Shown here piece by piece: positions 54,963 through 64,000 of a stretch of 64,000 nt of DNA; position 1 is the stretch's first letter, and each line of letters begins with the position of its first letter. The notes below the pieces were generated by a model. The model made no database searches. It saw only the letters and a program-made list of their open reading frames with translations, and was not told the origin of the DNA. The position numbers and the translations under genes were made by a program. Source of the DNA: Isoetes taiwanensis (lineage: Eukaryota > Streptophyta > Lycopodiopsida > Isoetales > Isoetaceae); assembly GCA_021234155.1 (NCBI GenBank), contig JAJEKV010000002.1, forward strand, positions 32,107,645 to 32,171,644, read 5' to 3'.

Positions 54963-55235
54963 GTAACCTTAGCAACCCGGGGATGTCACATAGTTTACGG
55001 CGTATATACCATGTGAGTGAAAGGGGTGGTTTTTTTTTACCCTAAACCGTATGTATAAATACGGATAGGGGCTTGGCTAGAGGGTTTTCTGGGGGGGAAT
55101 CCAGTGTATTATGTATACGGGAAGGGGCATTTAGAAGGTTGGACAAGGCGTATACGTAGGGTTTTTTGCTAACCCCATTAACGCACGTGGCGTATCACCT
55201 TTATAGTGTGAAACCCCCGGGCTTAGCAATGTTAC
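54963..55235. mobile_element. Possible MITE (~273 bp)
   Basis: The ends GTAACCTTAGCAACCCGGGG and, inverted, GTAACATTGCTAAGCCCGGG are imperfect inverted repeats. Several CGTATA/TATACG pieces lie inside, and ACCGTATGTATAAATACGG forms a small hairpin. No clear target duplication. Confidence 0.45.
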
Positions 55236-55619
55236 TTTCAACCATCACTTTGATTTGCCTCCAATTCTCTCCCAATGCTTGGTGTGCTGCCATGTCAGAG
55301 CAGTAGCCATCAGCCTGCTAGGTCGAGTGTGTCTACTGCGCCTTTGTGCGAGCCTCCTTCCACATGGAAGTGGCTTCTCCCTTGCCTGTACTATCTGGTC
55401 TAGGTCGTTTCCATGGCGGGTTGTCTGTGTGTTCCTCCCAAGCCGGCTTATCAGGTAATTGCGTTTGAGTGGGGGACTCGGTCTGAGTCTCAGTCTAGGT
55501 ATCCACAAGAGTTTCCATGGTTGTCTGGGGGAGAAAAGAGGATTTAAATAGCTAAGAGACTCTAGAAGGCTCAACTAGATTAAAGGATGGCTTCTTAGTA
55601 TAAACGACGCCGGCCCTCA

Positions 55620-56190
55620 GTGGTTGGCATTTGAGCAAAGAAGATTAAGAAATTTGGGAGATGAAAGTTCAAAGCTCTGGGTCCAGATGGGAGGAGAAAG
55701 GAGAAAACTCCGGGTCCAGCACAAAGCTCATGAACTTTTGCTAATTTTGCTTTGGAACCAAATTAATCCTACGCTTGCCAGGGGTCCACAACAGTATTTA
55801 TTAATGCATTTGCCCATTGTTCTCAGGAACCAAATTTATCCTATGCTTGCCAGGGGTCCACAGCAATATTTGTTAATGCATTTGCGCATTCACACAAGAG
55901 CACAAGAGCACGCCACCTCAGAATTGGGACAGGCATATAGACCCGAGAAGATCGAGAAGACGGGATATGCGATGCTTTTAGTTTGGGCTTACTGAAGATG
56001 AAAATCACGCACTTCAGCACTGCCCAACATTCTCACCTATATTGGCACGATATGACGAGTTGATTACAACTAACCAACTGCTACATATAATGATGAATGC
56101 ACCTTCAATATTAGCTTCTTACATCTAGGAGATAATGGACATGACAGCTCAATCGTGCTCTTGATCATCACATTGACATGCACAAATGTA
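55620..56190 (+). mobile_element. LINE ORF2 tail fragment (second family)
   Basis: INPTLARGPQQYLLMHL occurs twice through an internal 87-bp duplication (55754-55880), then RPEKIEKTGYAML, and in another frame LTEDENHALQHCPTFSPIL. The same layout as the minus-strand copy at 32846-33388 (INPTLAPGPKAYLLASL...DESHTLLNCPAFEIV). Confidence 0.65.
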
Positions 56191-57839
56191 CAAATATGCA
56201 ATTCATTAGTAGGCCTATTACTATTAAGGTTTTTCCGTCAAAAACCTTTCGGAGCAGTTTTTTCTTTAAATCATGTACAATAATAGGTCAGTCGTTCTTT
56301 ATTGTTTGGGTCTCATAGGCCATTCGGGATTCTGGATAATAAAATTCAATTCAATTCCTATAATAATTTTCGCAACATCTTTCGTCTTCTTTTTTTTATG
56401 CATAATGGACGAACGACTAACCGGTTGGGCCTGCCGGCAGGAGGGCAGGCAGGAAGTAGACAGACAGACACAGTAATTTTATATCACTCCACATCCCTAG
56501 AGTAGATGATGTCCTCCTAATGTTCTGCCCCGCCCCTTTTTTTTTTGTAAGGGGGGGGGGGGAGGGGATAGAACCAAACAAGATTCTAATGGAAATAATA
56601 GTGTGCAAAATCCAAAGACCATTTCTTTGCTTCTCGACCATGCTCAAATTGCAAGACAAGGTAAATAATATCGAACAATCCAAGCTACTAATTTGTCTCT
56701 ATATGTCGACATGCTATCTTTTGTACACTTTATTCCTCTAGGCTTTGAACTATTATTGCCATTCATCCACTAGGAATTCAACATTATATCTCCAAAAGAT
56801 CGAAGCAGCAGTCAAATTCAATCTTTGAGATTGGATAGTTGTGTTTGGGGCTAAAAATGAATCAAACCGCCCATGGACTTTGTTGATAATAGGGTGGAAA
56901 AGAAATGGACATAATTCTATTGCCATGGACTTATTTGTGGATATAAGCTTGTTGAAATAGATGATATGGTTATTGACATCTATTGGCATTTGATTATTGT
57001 TTGGATATTTTGGCCTTCGCGTGGGCATTGATTTTTTCTTTCATTCTTAGTGCACAACCCAAATTGGCCTAAACGACAAGTTGGTTTTTCAAATTACAAA
57101 TAAATGTTGCAACATGAAGACAAACTAAAGAATTATAGGGTCCCAATTGGGCGAGGATCCACTAATGAGCTCTTATATCATGATCATGTCTAGTATTTGC
57201 TCTTGCATACTAGACGCTTAAATGATTGAGTACCTTGACATGGCATTGGCTCTCATAGAATAAATGGTCCCATGGAGAATGAACATTTGCATAATTCTCA
57301 TAACTTAGTTACATGCGGGGTCCAACATATTACCTTTCCAAGACACGATTAGAAACTTCAAGCACACGACAATTATGATTGAGTTAAAATGTGTTGAACC
57401 CCTCCCTCCCTGGACAAATTTTGTCAATGTCTATAATCTCATCTATGTGGTGAGGCACCACCACTCTACTTAAAACAACTCATATGTTGAGATTTGCATG
57501 TTTCTTGAATGCAAGCCCTAGCTGCTTAAAGCCCTAGATGCTTACAAATACTCCAACCATAGTCCTAGATCCAAAGGTTGTAATTTCTTGACGATAGATA
57601 CTCTTAGGATTATGATGCACGTTTTTCTTGGGTGGTGCATAAAGATATTGAATGATTGTAGTTTTAAAGTAGTAATCCTATAGCTATGTCACTATATGTG
57701 AAAGATGGTCCCATAATAATGCCTTGCACCTCTTTTTTCTTCCCCTCCTTTACTATGAAAACTTTGAACATTGTAACCTTGCTCATATAGAACCCTTCTT
57801 TTTTTTAGATGGATGGATGGATGGATATATATTATTTTA
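56191..57839. other. AT-rich intergenic DNA
   Basis: Holds a G-run (56550-56562) and a (ATGG)n microsatellite (57807-57828). No gene supported. Confidence 0.5.
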
Positions 57840-57885
57840 ATGTCCACGGGAACAAGGGCAAGCATTTTATGCACGTGTGTATTGG
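57840..57885 (-). mobile_element. LINE 3'-end scrap
   Basis: On the minus strand CCCTTGTTCCCGTGGACATT plus an A-rich run resembles the 3' terminus of the LINE at 32693 (TCCGTGGACGTT plus A-run). Confidence 0.4.
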
Positions 57886-58079
57886 ATATCAACACATTTG
57901 GGGACAAGTTTCATGGTTAGACATATACTACAAATAGATGATGATATCAAGGATTATTTTTAGAAATTGGTTAGCTAGAAATGACGTAGAAAGAATCCAA
58001 CAAGTCGTGAAGCAAAAACATATAGTCATTCTTGTAAGATAGCTCGAATATTGCTATTTGATTGAACTATGTGAGTCAT

Positions 58080-58390
58080 GAATTTGTGTTTACTATGGTC
58101 GGAGCTTTATTTGAAGCCCAAGGAAATGTTTTTCATAATTCAGATGGGCAAAGGGGCCCAAAAGGGCAGGAAACAATATCTGCCAATGTTGCCAAATGGA
58201 GTAATTAGAGATGACTGTTACACTCTATTGCCTAGCATTTGCACCTTTTTGGGCATGATAACCTGGGTTGGTTACACCTAATCAACCACTATATGTAATA
58301 TTGCATACACCTTTAGTAATGGCACTAGTGTCATATATCCAGGAGGCGCAAGACATCATGGAATAATTTAAGGGCAAAACTTAGTTGTTT
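58080..58390 (+). mobile_element. LINE tail remnant
   Basis: LLPSICTFLGMITWVGYT and the following sequence (TCATATATCCAGGAGGCGCAAGACATCATG) align with the tail at 56015-56150 (CPTFSPILARYDELI; SYI.EIMDMT). Highly decayed. Confidence 0.45.
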
Positions 58391-58799
58391 GGCAAATTTT
58401 TAGCACGTTCTCAAAAAATGGGGGTTTTTTTTTTTAATTGAATGGCGAGAGATAATTTCAATACCAATCAAGGAAAAAAGAGAGAAATATCCCTTTGGCA
58501 AAACTGCCTGTACATCTCAGAATCTCATTTAATATAATTCTCATCCAACTCACCCATGACTGCTGAAGATCACTTTTTCTCGTTGTCTTAAGTCTAACAA
58601 TTCTCCAACCATCACAATGCTTTGCTACCGTTTTAGGAATATATGGAGATTGTGATGGCTGAAATACAAAAGATGTCATAGATGGAGCCACAGTAGCTTC
58701 CATCACATATGAGTGTGGGGCTAGTTTAGCTGAAATAATTCTATATAACAAGAAATACATGTTCAGTAATTTAGTTCCTAACATTCATGGAATAATTTG
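58391..58799. other. Unassigned DNA with a 108-codon minus frame
   Basis: The minus frame 58784-58458 (MLGTKLLNMYFLLYR, DGWRIVRLKTTRKSDLQQSW) has protein-like texture but no family was recognised. CATGGAATAATTT at 58358 recurs at 58790. Confidence 0.3.
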
Positions 58800-59640
58800 A
58801 GGCCTAGATTTAGCTAGCTGGCATATTGAGACTGGTCACTTGTTATCATGGGATGCTTTTTGGACTAAGTTCATGCTATCTCGATGGGACAAAATTATTT
58901 GGCAAGAGGTGGCTAATATTCTGTCATCCACTCCCTCCCAACTGGCAGATATGCCTATTTGGATTGGTCCCCAAATTGTTAATGCACAATGTCTTGTGCA
59001 TTCTTTATATCCCCCATCGGGTTGGTTGGCAGCTTCATCTTTCCCCTCCTCAGTGGAAGAGAATATGGTCCTAGGCTTGGGATAAATTGCTTCATTCCAA
59101 AGTTTCTGCCTTGTGGTGACAGATCTTTCATTCGCGGATTTTTGCCCACTGTGTAAGCGGCAATTTGATACTCTCGAGCATTGTTTTTTTTTTTTTTTTT
59201 TTTGTAAGCGACCAAGTCCGGCCAGTTTGGTCATGGTTGCTGTCTCTCTTTCATGTGGTTTGACTAGCCAGCAGGTGCTTCTTGCTATCTATCCCTCCAC
59301 TTGGAACAAGTTGTAGCAATAGCTTTTCATTTAGCGTCAGATAGGTTGGTGTGGTCTATCTGGAAAAGGCGGCGGCGGGGTATCTTCAAGGGCTTAGCAC
59401 TTACTATTGACCAAGTTCTTCATGAGGCACAAGATAGATTGGTAAAGGCATACCCATGTTCGCAGCTCTCTCCTGAGAAGAAAAGCTTGATCTTGAGGAA
59501 TTTTTGGGTATTTTATCTCTTGCATAGGCAGGTTGCTCCACTCAGTGGATTATCTTTGTCTGCTGAGATTTTATTCCTGCCTCTGCAAGAGATAAAATAC
59601 TCAGTGGATATTGAATAAAGTTTGACGTCCTTAAAAAAAA
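58800..59640 (+). mobile_element. LINE 3' fragment with poly-A
   Basis: GHLLSWDAFWTKFMLSRWD, then ADMPIWIGPQIVNAQC, a zinc-finger part (CPLCKRQFDTLEHCF) interrupted by a T-run, and DRLVWSIWKRRRRGIFKGL, ending TTGAATAAAGTTTGACGTCC plus A-run. The same 3' end as the LINE ending at 51257. 5'-truncated. Confidence 0.85.
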
Positions 59641-60454
59641 AATAAGGTGCTGCGCACGGAGGGTTGCCCTCCGTGACCCGAGAGTGAAATGGCTTAAATC
59701 ACACTTCAAAGTCATGTTTTCGAGCATATACTGACATATACTTAGAATATGCAACAAACCCACATGGATGAGGGTTTTCCTTCCTTCCCTTAGGGGCAAC
59801 CCAAAATATTGGACTCAAACATGACAGTGGAATGCTATTTCCATGCCTAATTCATAATTCATAAGGCAAGGCATTCAAATACGCTAATAACTCACAAATT
59901 GAATGTTGCAAATAGGAAAAAGAAACACAATCCATTGGTTCCATTCAAACCTTGAACATATCGAAAGACGAGAACCAAGAATGATGATTTCGTTACTGTT
60001 TTAGTTTTCTTTATCGGGGCTCAAGACATGCACGCACTGTAGCCCGGTTCTCCAAGATTCAAGGAATTCAATTTTTTTTTGCTATTTTTGTTTTCTAAAT
60101 TTGAAATTGCCTCCAAGATTTCCAACCATCTTTATTGATTTTAGTACTAAATTGGGGGACAAAAGGGACATCGAAAATGAGACACCCCAGTGTGCAGACA
60201 TTTGTTTGGTTCTAAAACTACAAGGTTGAATCCATTATTAATGTTCGACATTTTATGGTAGAGTATATCTCTCAATTTTGAAGACGATCTTGAATATGTG
60301 GGATTTGAACCAAACATATGGCAAAGAAGTCGTAATCACGTTGCTTGCCTAGGAGTAACAATTTACTTCTTATATTCTATGATATAACAATAACCTTAGC
60401 TACAAGGCTTTTCTAAAATACTACAAACCGCGGAAAGAAATGCCATTATATCCT
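59641..60454. other. AT-rich intergenic DNA
   Basis: A 9-bp hairpin CACGGAGGG TTG CCCTCCGTG lies at 59656-59676, just past the LINE A-run. Nothing else recognised. Confidence 0.5.
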
Positions 60455-60545
60455 ATACGTCTTGTTTAAGGAGCCGCACCACACTTTGGAGCACATCTTC
60501 ATGCAATGTGGTTTGTTTGAAGAAGAGTTAAACAACACACGCAAT
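60455..60545 (+). mobile_element. Reverse-transcriptase zinc-finger scrap
   Basis: LFKEPHHTLEHIFMQCGLFE matches the EPETLEHLFWRCPF-type zinc-binding tail of LINE ORF2 proteins. No flanking match is retained. Confidence 0.5.
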
Positions 60546-61035
60546 TCAAAATCATCTACTTGTACTAAACCATTAATTGTTGCAGGTTGGCTAGTTTGAA
60601 AGGTTGTTTTGCTTCAAAACGCACTCCAACTCTTTATAGTTGCATTCATTATGTTTTATGGCCCTCCCTTTCACTAGCTGGAAATCTATCCATTCATACT
60701 GTGTATCTTTATCATCTGCTCAACACATGTGAGCCAATGCTCCACACTTCTCGCAAATCACAAATGCTTGCTACCTTCAGGGGATTTATTTATTTTGCAT
60801 ACTACTACGATTGTTTTATACAATACCTATACATAACCATAGAAATCTCAAGTTAGAAATATACGTCCTTACAATTGGGCCACTTTATACAGCGCTTATC
60901 ATATGGCCAATGCAAGAGAGCTCTTCACGCATATGGCTAGTCCAAAGAGAGCTCTTCACAGAGTACCAGCCCATCCCAGTATTAGAGAAAGAAAAAATGA
61001 AGATTGGCAAAGGCCTACTTAAAATTGATGGAGAT
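60546..61035. other. AT-rich DNA, no gene seen
   Basis: Open frames at 60587-60856 and 60811-61047 have no recognisable content. ATATGGC...AGAGAGCTCTTCAC occurs twice about 40 bp apart (60900-60960). Confidence 0.45.
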
Positions 61036-61340
61036 GTATATATCTGAACTGGAAGTTAATCTCCTTTCTGTGTCCAAATTGGATGATATCAAAATGTCAA
61101 GTAACCTTTTGGAAATGGAAAATGTGTAGTGAAAAATCTTAGGCATAGAGTAAAAGGGAAGGAGATCTTTGTCCACTTGACTTCGGCTTTCCAAAATGTG
61201 TAGTGAAAATCTTAGGCATAGAGTAAAATGGCCTCCAAACATTCACACAGAACACAAAGTTGTAGAAGAATCCATGGCATATTTTATGTGCTCTATGATT
61301 GGTGAAAACACATTAAGTACCATGTTTTACTGACATGCCT
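61036..61340 (+). mobile_element. Ty1/copia pol scrap
   Basis: LEVNLLSVSKLDD followed in another frame by FGNGKCVVKNLRHRVKGKE is the protease/pre-integrase linker of copia elements. AATGTGTAGTGAAAA.TCTTA is duplicated about 85 bp apart. No LTRs seen. Confidence 0.6.
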
Positions 61341-62200
61341 TTACATATCAAAGGAATTTTCCAGATAGTTTTGTAAAGGCATTGAATTTTCTAAAAGGGT
61401 ACACGAAGCAATAGTGTCTTGTCTTATTGCCAGAGACATATTCAAGGGCTTATGGTACTTAGGGGCACACTGAGAATCTGCATCTTTGATTCCCTGAGAA
61501 TCTGCAAACAGGTCCACCTGCTTAGACGTTTCAGGGAATTCCCCACACACTGCTTCAGGTCTTTCTGAACATTTCTTTGATAGCTCCTTTGCAATCTTCT
61601 TGATTTGCCTCAGACTTTTGCCCTCTAGGTTCACCTTGCCCTCAAGGTGACTATCTGCAAAAGAGTTTGTCAGTGTAACTTCAATACTTTCTGAAGCATT
61701 TTCTTTCCTCTTAGCACCTTCTGGGTTCACACCATGACTTTCAACTTGAAAATTTTCCAAATGATCAGCAACGGTGTTGGGCAGGCCAGTAGCTGCATTT
61801 AGAATGCCATCATTAACGATATGCCCTCCATTTATGCTATCAATGCCGCTAGTTGCAATGGCACAATCAAACGGATGACTTTGAACACAATTCACGACTG
61901 CATAATTCAGCAAGCGGATGTTATAACCTGTCCATTATCATCTTTGTTGGGAAAAGTAAAAAAATTCAACTCAATGCAATACCATTTTCATCTCGAACTA
62001 GTATATTTATCAGCACAGAGTTCCTAGTAAAGTAACTCTAGATACTACCTTCCCCCAAGGAGTAAATGGTGTGGACGTGTTGGGCTTATTGCACAAGTTT
62101 TCAAAGAAAGGCAGTGACGTGGCATATCTGATAAGGATCGTTTAGCGCATCAGGTTCTCTAAATCCAGCTCCATCTTCCATCAACTGACTTAGCCTGTGC
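61341..62200 (-). pseudogene. WD40 (DCAF8/WDTC1-like) gene piece
   Basis: The minus-strand exon from 61927 (after an AATGGACAG acceptor) reads NIRLLNYAVVNCVQSHPFDC then AIATSGID, the highly conserved last WD repeat of WDTC1/ASG2/DCAF8-type substrate receptors of CUL4 ligases. It is followed by about 140 polar residues to a stop at 61341. The expected TIKIW strand after GID is damaged (SINGGH). An upstream exon at about 62193-62110 (VRVHRLSQLMEDGAGF... ICHVTAF) runs into a stop. The family call rests mainly on the VNCVQ.HPFD..IATSGID motif. Damage suggests a pseudogene, but a lineage-specific last exon cannot be excluded. Confidence 0.5.
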
Positions 62201-63263
62201 ACTCGCACCTGCAATAGCATAGTATTTTATCAATATAGATGCACGATTATAACATCACAGTTCGTAGTTCTCATTGAAAGAGAACGGACAGTAAAGGAAA
62301 AACATAAGCAGTCTTTTAAAAGAGAAAACAAGTCTGACATCACTTTATACTTTGAGCCCGTGGCCAAGAAGACAAAAGTTTCTTGATTTCATCGTTTTAG
62401 TTTTTCTTTTTTCATTTTTAAGCAATATCTCTAGGAGGCTTGTGAGTAAGATACTCATGGATGGATGATACCTCGGAATCGATAGTAGGTGTAAATATAA
62501 GCTCCTCATAGACTGACCAATGAATGTTAACATTGATAAGTCGCAACATGTGTAAACTCCTCAAATTTGGCAAGGGTGTCTGTCCAAGCCGAGGCCGAGG
62601 AATTGGTGCCAAAGAATAAAACAAAAAGCCTCTTTTCTAGTTTGTTAGTTTGTAAATAAATATGTTCAAAATAAGCGGCCGAGGAACTAGTGCCAAAGAA
62701 TAACAAGAAGCCTCTTTTTTAGTTTATAAATAAATACGTTCAAAATAACTACACGTTTACTTATCTATTCGGCGTTGCACGTTCTACGCTTATCCTATAC
62801 GCAAAACTAAAATAACCATACATTTACTCATTTATTCGTCGTTGCACGTTCTACGCTTGTCCTATACACAAAACCTATTGACAATGTAGAGAAGACACAA
62901 GTCAAGAGAAAACAAACTCCAATACTGGGTCAAACAACTAAATCGTTAAAAGGCATTTTCACCAACACTCTCCAATGCATTTGGCCCTTGGTATGTAGAG
63001 GTTCTCTTAGTACACACGGAAGCCAATATTTACATATCTCAAGCCAGGCAGCCTTCCATGATATAAACCACGGGCATTCAACAAAGGCAATAGGCGCTCC
63101 ATAACAACTTGGCATGACAGGAAGGTAAGGCACTACCTTATTTGGTAGGTAAGTAGTAGAGAAACGATGCATCAAGTGCACAAGTGCCAATCTCATAACT
63201 TGGCGACCAGCATAAAAAGCTGTCCCCTCCACGCCCTTACAGAACTTTGTTACAACCCCTAGG
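62201..63263. other. Intergenic DNA with two tandem duplications
   Basis: GCCGAGGAAYTRGTGCCAAAG with the next ~70 bp is duplicated (about 62588 and 62681). The ~64-bp unit with CGTTGCACGTTCTACGCTT is duplicated (62760-62815 and 62835-62880). The minus frame 63316-62930 is only the 3' flank of the KAS copy. Confidence 0.5.
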
Positions 63264-64000
63264 TTAATCTTGAAGAGAAGCAAATACAAGAGATGCATTT
63301 GTGCCACCAAATCCAAAGGAATTCGTAAGGACAGCGTTTATTGGCATTTGCTTCGGAGATGTGATGGGTGTGAATGTCTCAGAAAATATTGGATCTGGAG
63401 ATGTGAGGTTTGTTGTTGGAGGCGCAGTTCCCTGTATTAAAAACCGTAAATAGCATATTAACAGGAAAATTTTAAACACATATTCTGAATGTAATGTTCC
63501 ACTTACATGATGGAGAGCCAGGACGGAAAATATTGCTTCCACAAAGACCGGTGCACCTAACAAATGGCGGTAGCTCCCTATTTACAAGCAATATGCGAGA
63601 AGTCACTTTCGAAGAAAAAAACAATAACCTACAAAGGAGGAATACCTTCGTTGATGACAAGGCAAGGGCTCCACGAAGTTGCATGATCCAAAAACATCTG
63701 GATTGCCTTTGCCTCTATGGCATCCCCTTCATGATTGAAAAAACACAATCTTGTCAAGATTTAAAACAATCTTGGCATAAACAATTTTGAAAGATGCTTA
63801 CCTAGTGGTGTGGATGTCGCATGAACATTAACATATTCAATTCAAGGCGGCTGCAAAACCGTATCGCATTCCAATGTATTTAGATGATAACGTCAAATTT
63901 GTGAGGGTGCATCAATTGTGAACATTATGGTTGTGGCTCATAAGCGGCTTTGAGTATAATAATTAACCTATATGCACCTGTTTCAAAGCACGCTTCATGG
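63264..64000 (-). pseudogene. Mitochondrial-type 3-ketoacyl-ACP synthase (KAS), 3' part, broken
   Basis: Condensing enzyme of type II fatty acid synthesis; the gene enters from beyond the right edge. Exons on the minus strand: 64000-63978 (MKRALKQ), 63850-63802 (EYVNVHATSTPLG), 63726-63646 (DAIEAKAIQMFLDHATS, then GALALSSTK), 63577-63507 (HLLGAPVFVEAIFSVLALHH) and 63431-63264 (TAPPTTNLTSPDPIF... NSFGFGGTNASLVFASLQD, stop). VNVHATSTP holds the first active-site His; the Cys exon is outside the window. Lesions: an in-frame TGA at the start of the 63850 exon, one extra base near 63678, and one missing base near 63568. The last two restore the frame but replace the STKGATGH motif with its catalytic Lys. 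Introns are retained, so this is a decayed duplicate, not a retrocopy. Confidence 0.82.

Noticed and set aside
62930-63316. 128-aa minus frame after the KAS stop
   Set aside because: It overlaps the last KAS codons in another frame and continues into the 3' flank; no domain recognised.

Overview
This looks like nuclear DNA of a land plant. The evidence is spliced GT-AG genes of plant type (an SPX-MFS vacuolar phosphate transporter, a mitochondrial-type ketoacyl-ACP synthase copy, a WD40 gene piece) in an AT-rich background filled with L1-type LINEs, an 11-kb Ty3/gypsy element, a pogo-type transposon and large TIR transposons. The amount and nesting of transposons fit a large-genome plant, perhaps a fern. 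That placement is inference; nothing here fixes the species.

Layout. 1-7100: promoter region and the 12-exon SPX-MFS gene (+). 7100-8670: AT-rich DNA. 8674-13043: element E1, a TIR transposon without a recognisable gene. 13044-13936: remnant of a minus-strand LINE. 13937-22934: element E2, an 8998-bp TIR transposon inserted in that LINE, which resumes at 22935-23800 with a ~206-bp tandem triplication. 23800-25690: AT-rich DNA, a possible Helitron start and a strong hairpin. 25690-27700: broken pogo-like transposase (-). 27700-30450: low-content DNA with possible exon fragments. 30456-35196: element E3 with perfect 32-bp TIRs, containing a second kind of LINE tail. 35559-51265: a plus-strand L1-type LINE with a 17-bp target duplication, split by a minus-strand Ty3/gypsy element (38737-49854). 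That element carries an intact 986-codon extra ORF. 52286-52729: a small membrane-protein gene (-). 53300-60540: several decayed LINE pieces and a MITE. 61000-64000: a copia scrap, a WD40 gene piece (-) and the 3' end of a KAS pseudogene (-).

The most interesting object is E2. It has 31-bp perfect TIRs and a 4-bp target duplication (TTTG). It carries two divergent spliced genes: a DDE-type transposase (+), and (-) a protein combining a ParB-like domain with a beta-class DNA N6-adenine/N4-cytosine methyltransferase. About 29 copies of the palindrome CTATGCGCGCATAG lie only in its introns and non-coding gaps, largely phased at 41 bp. Both genes now carry stops and frameshifts. E1 has the same AACAAGG terminus, a 4-bp duplication (GTGA), and an AGATTCC motif at exactly the same distance from each end (46 bp left, 63 bp right). 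It is therefore a relative of E2, with its own palindrome array (TATTCCRGAATA doublets). I infer a transposon family with a self-encoded DNA-modification gene and family-specific palindromic sites that may be the target of its transposase or methyltransferase.
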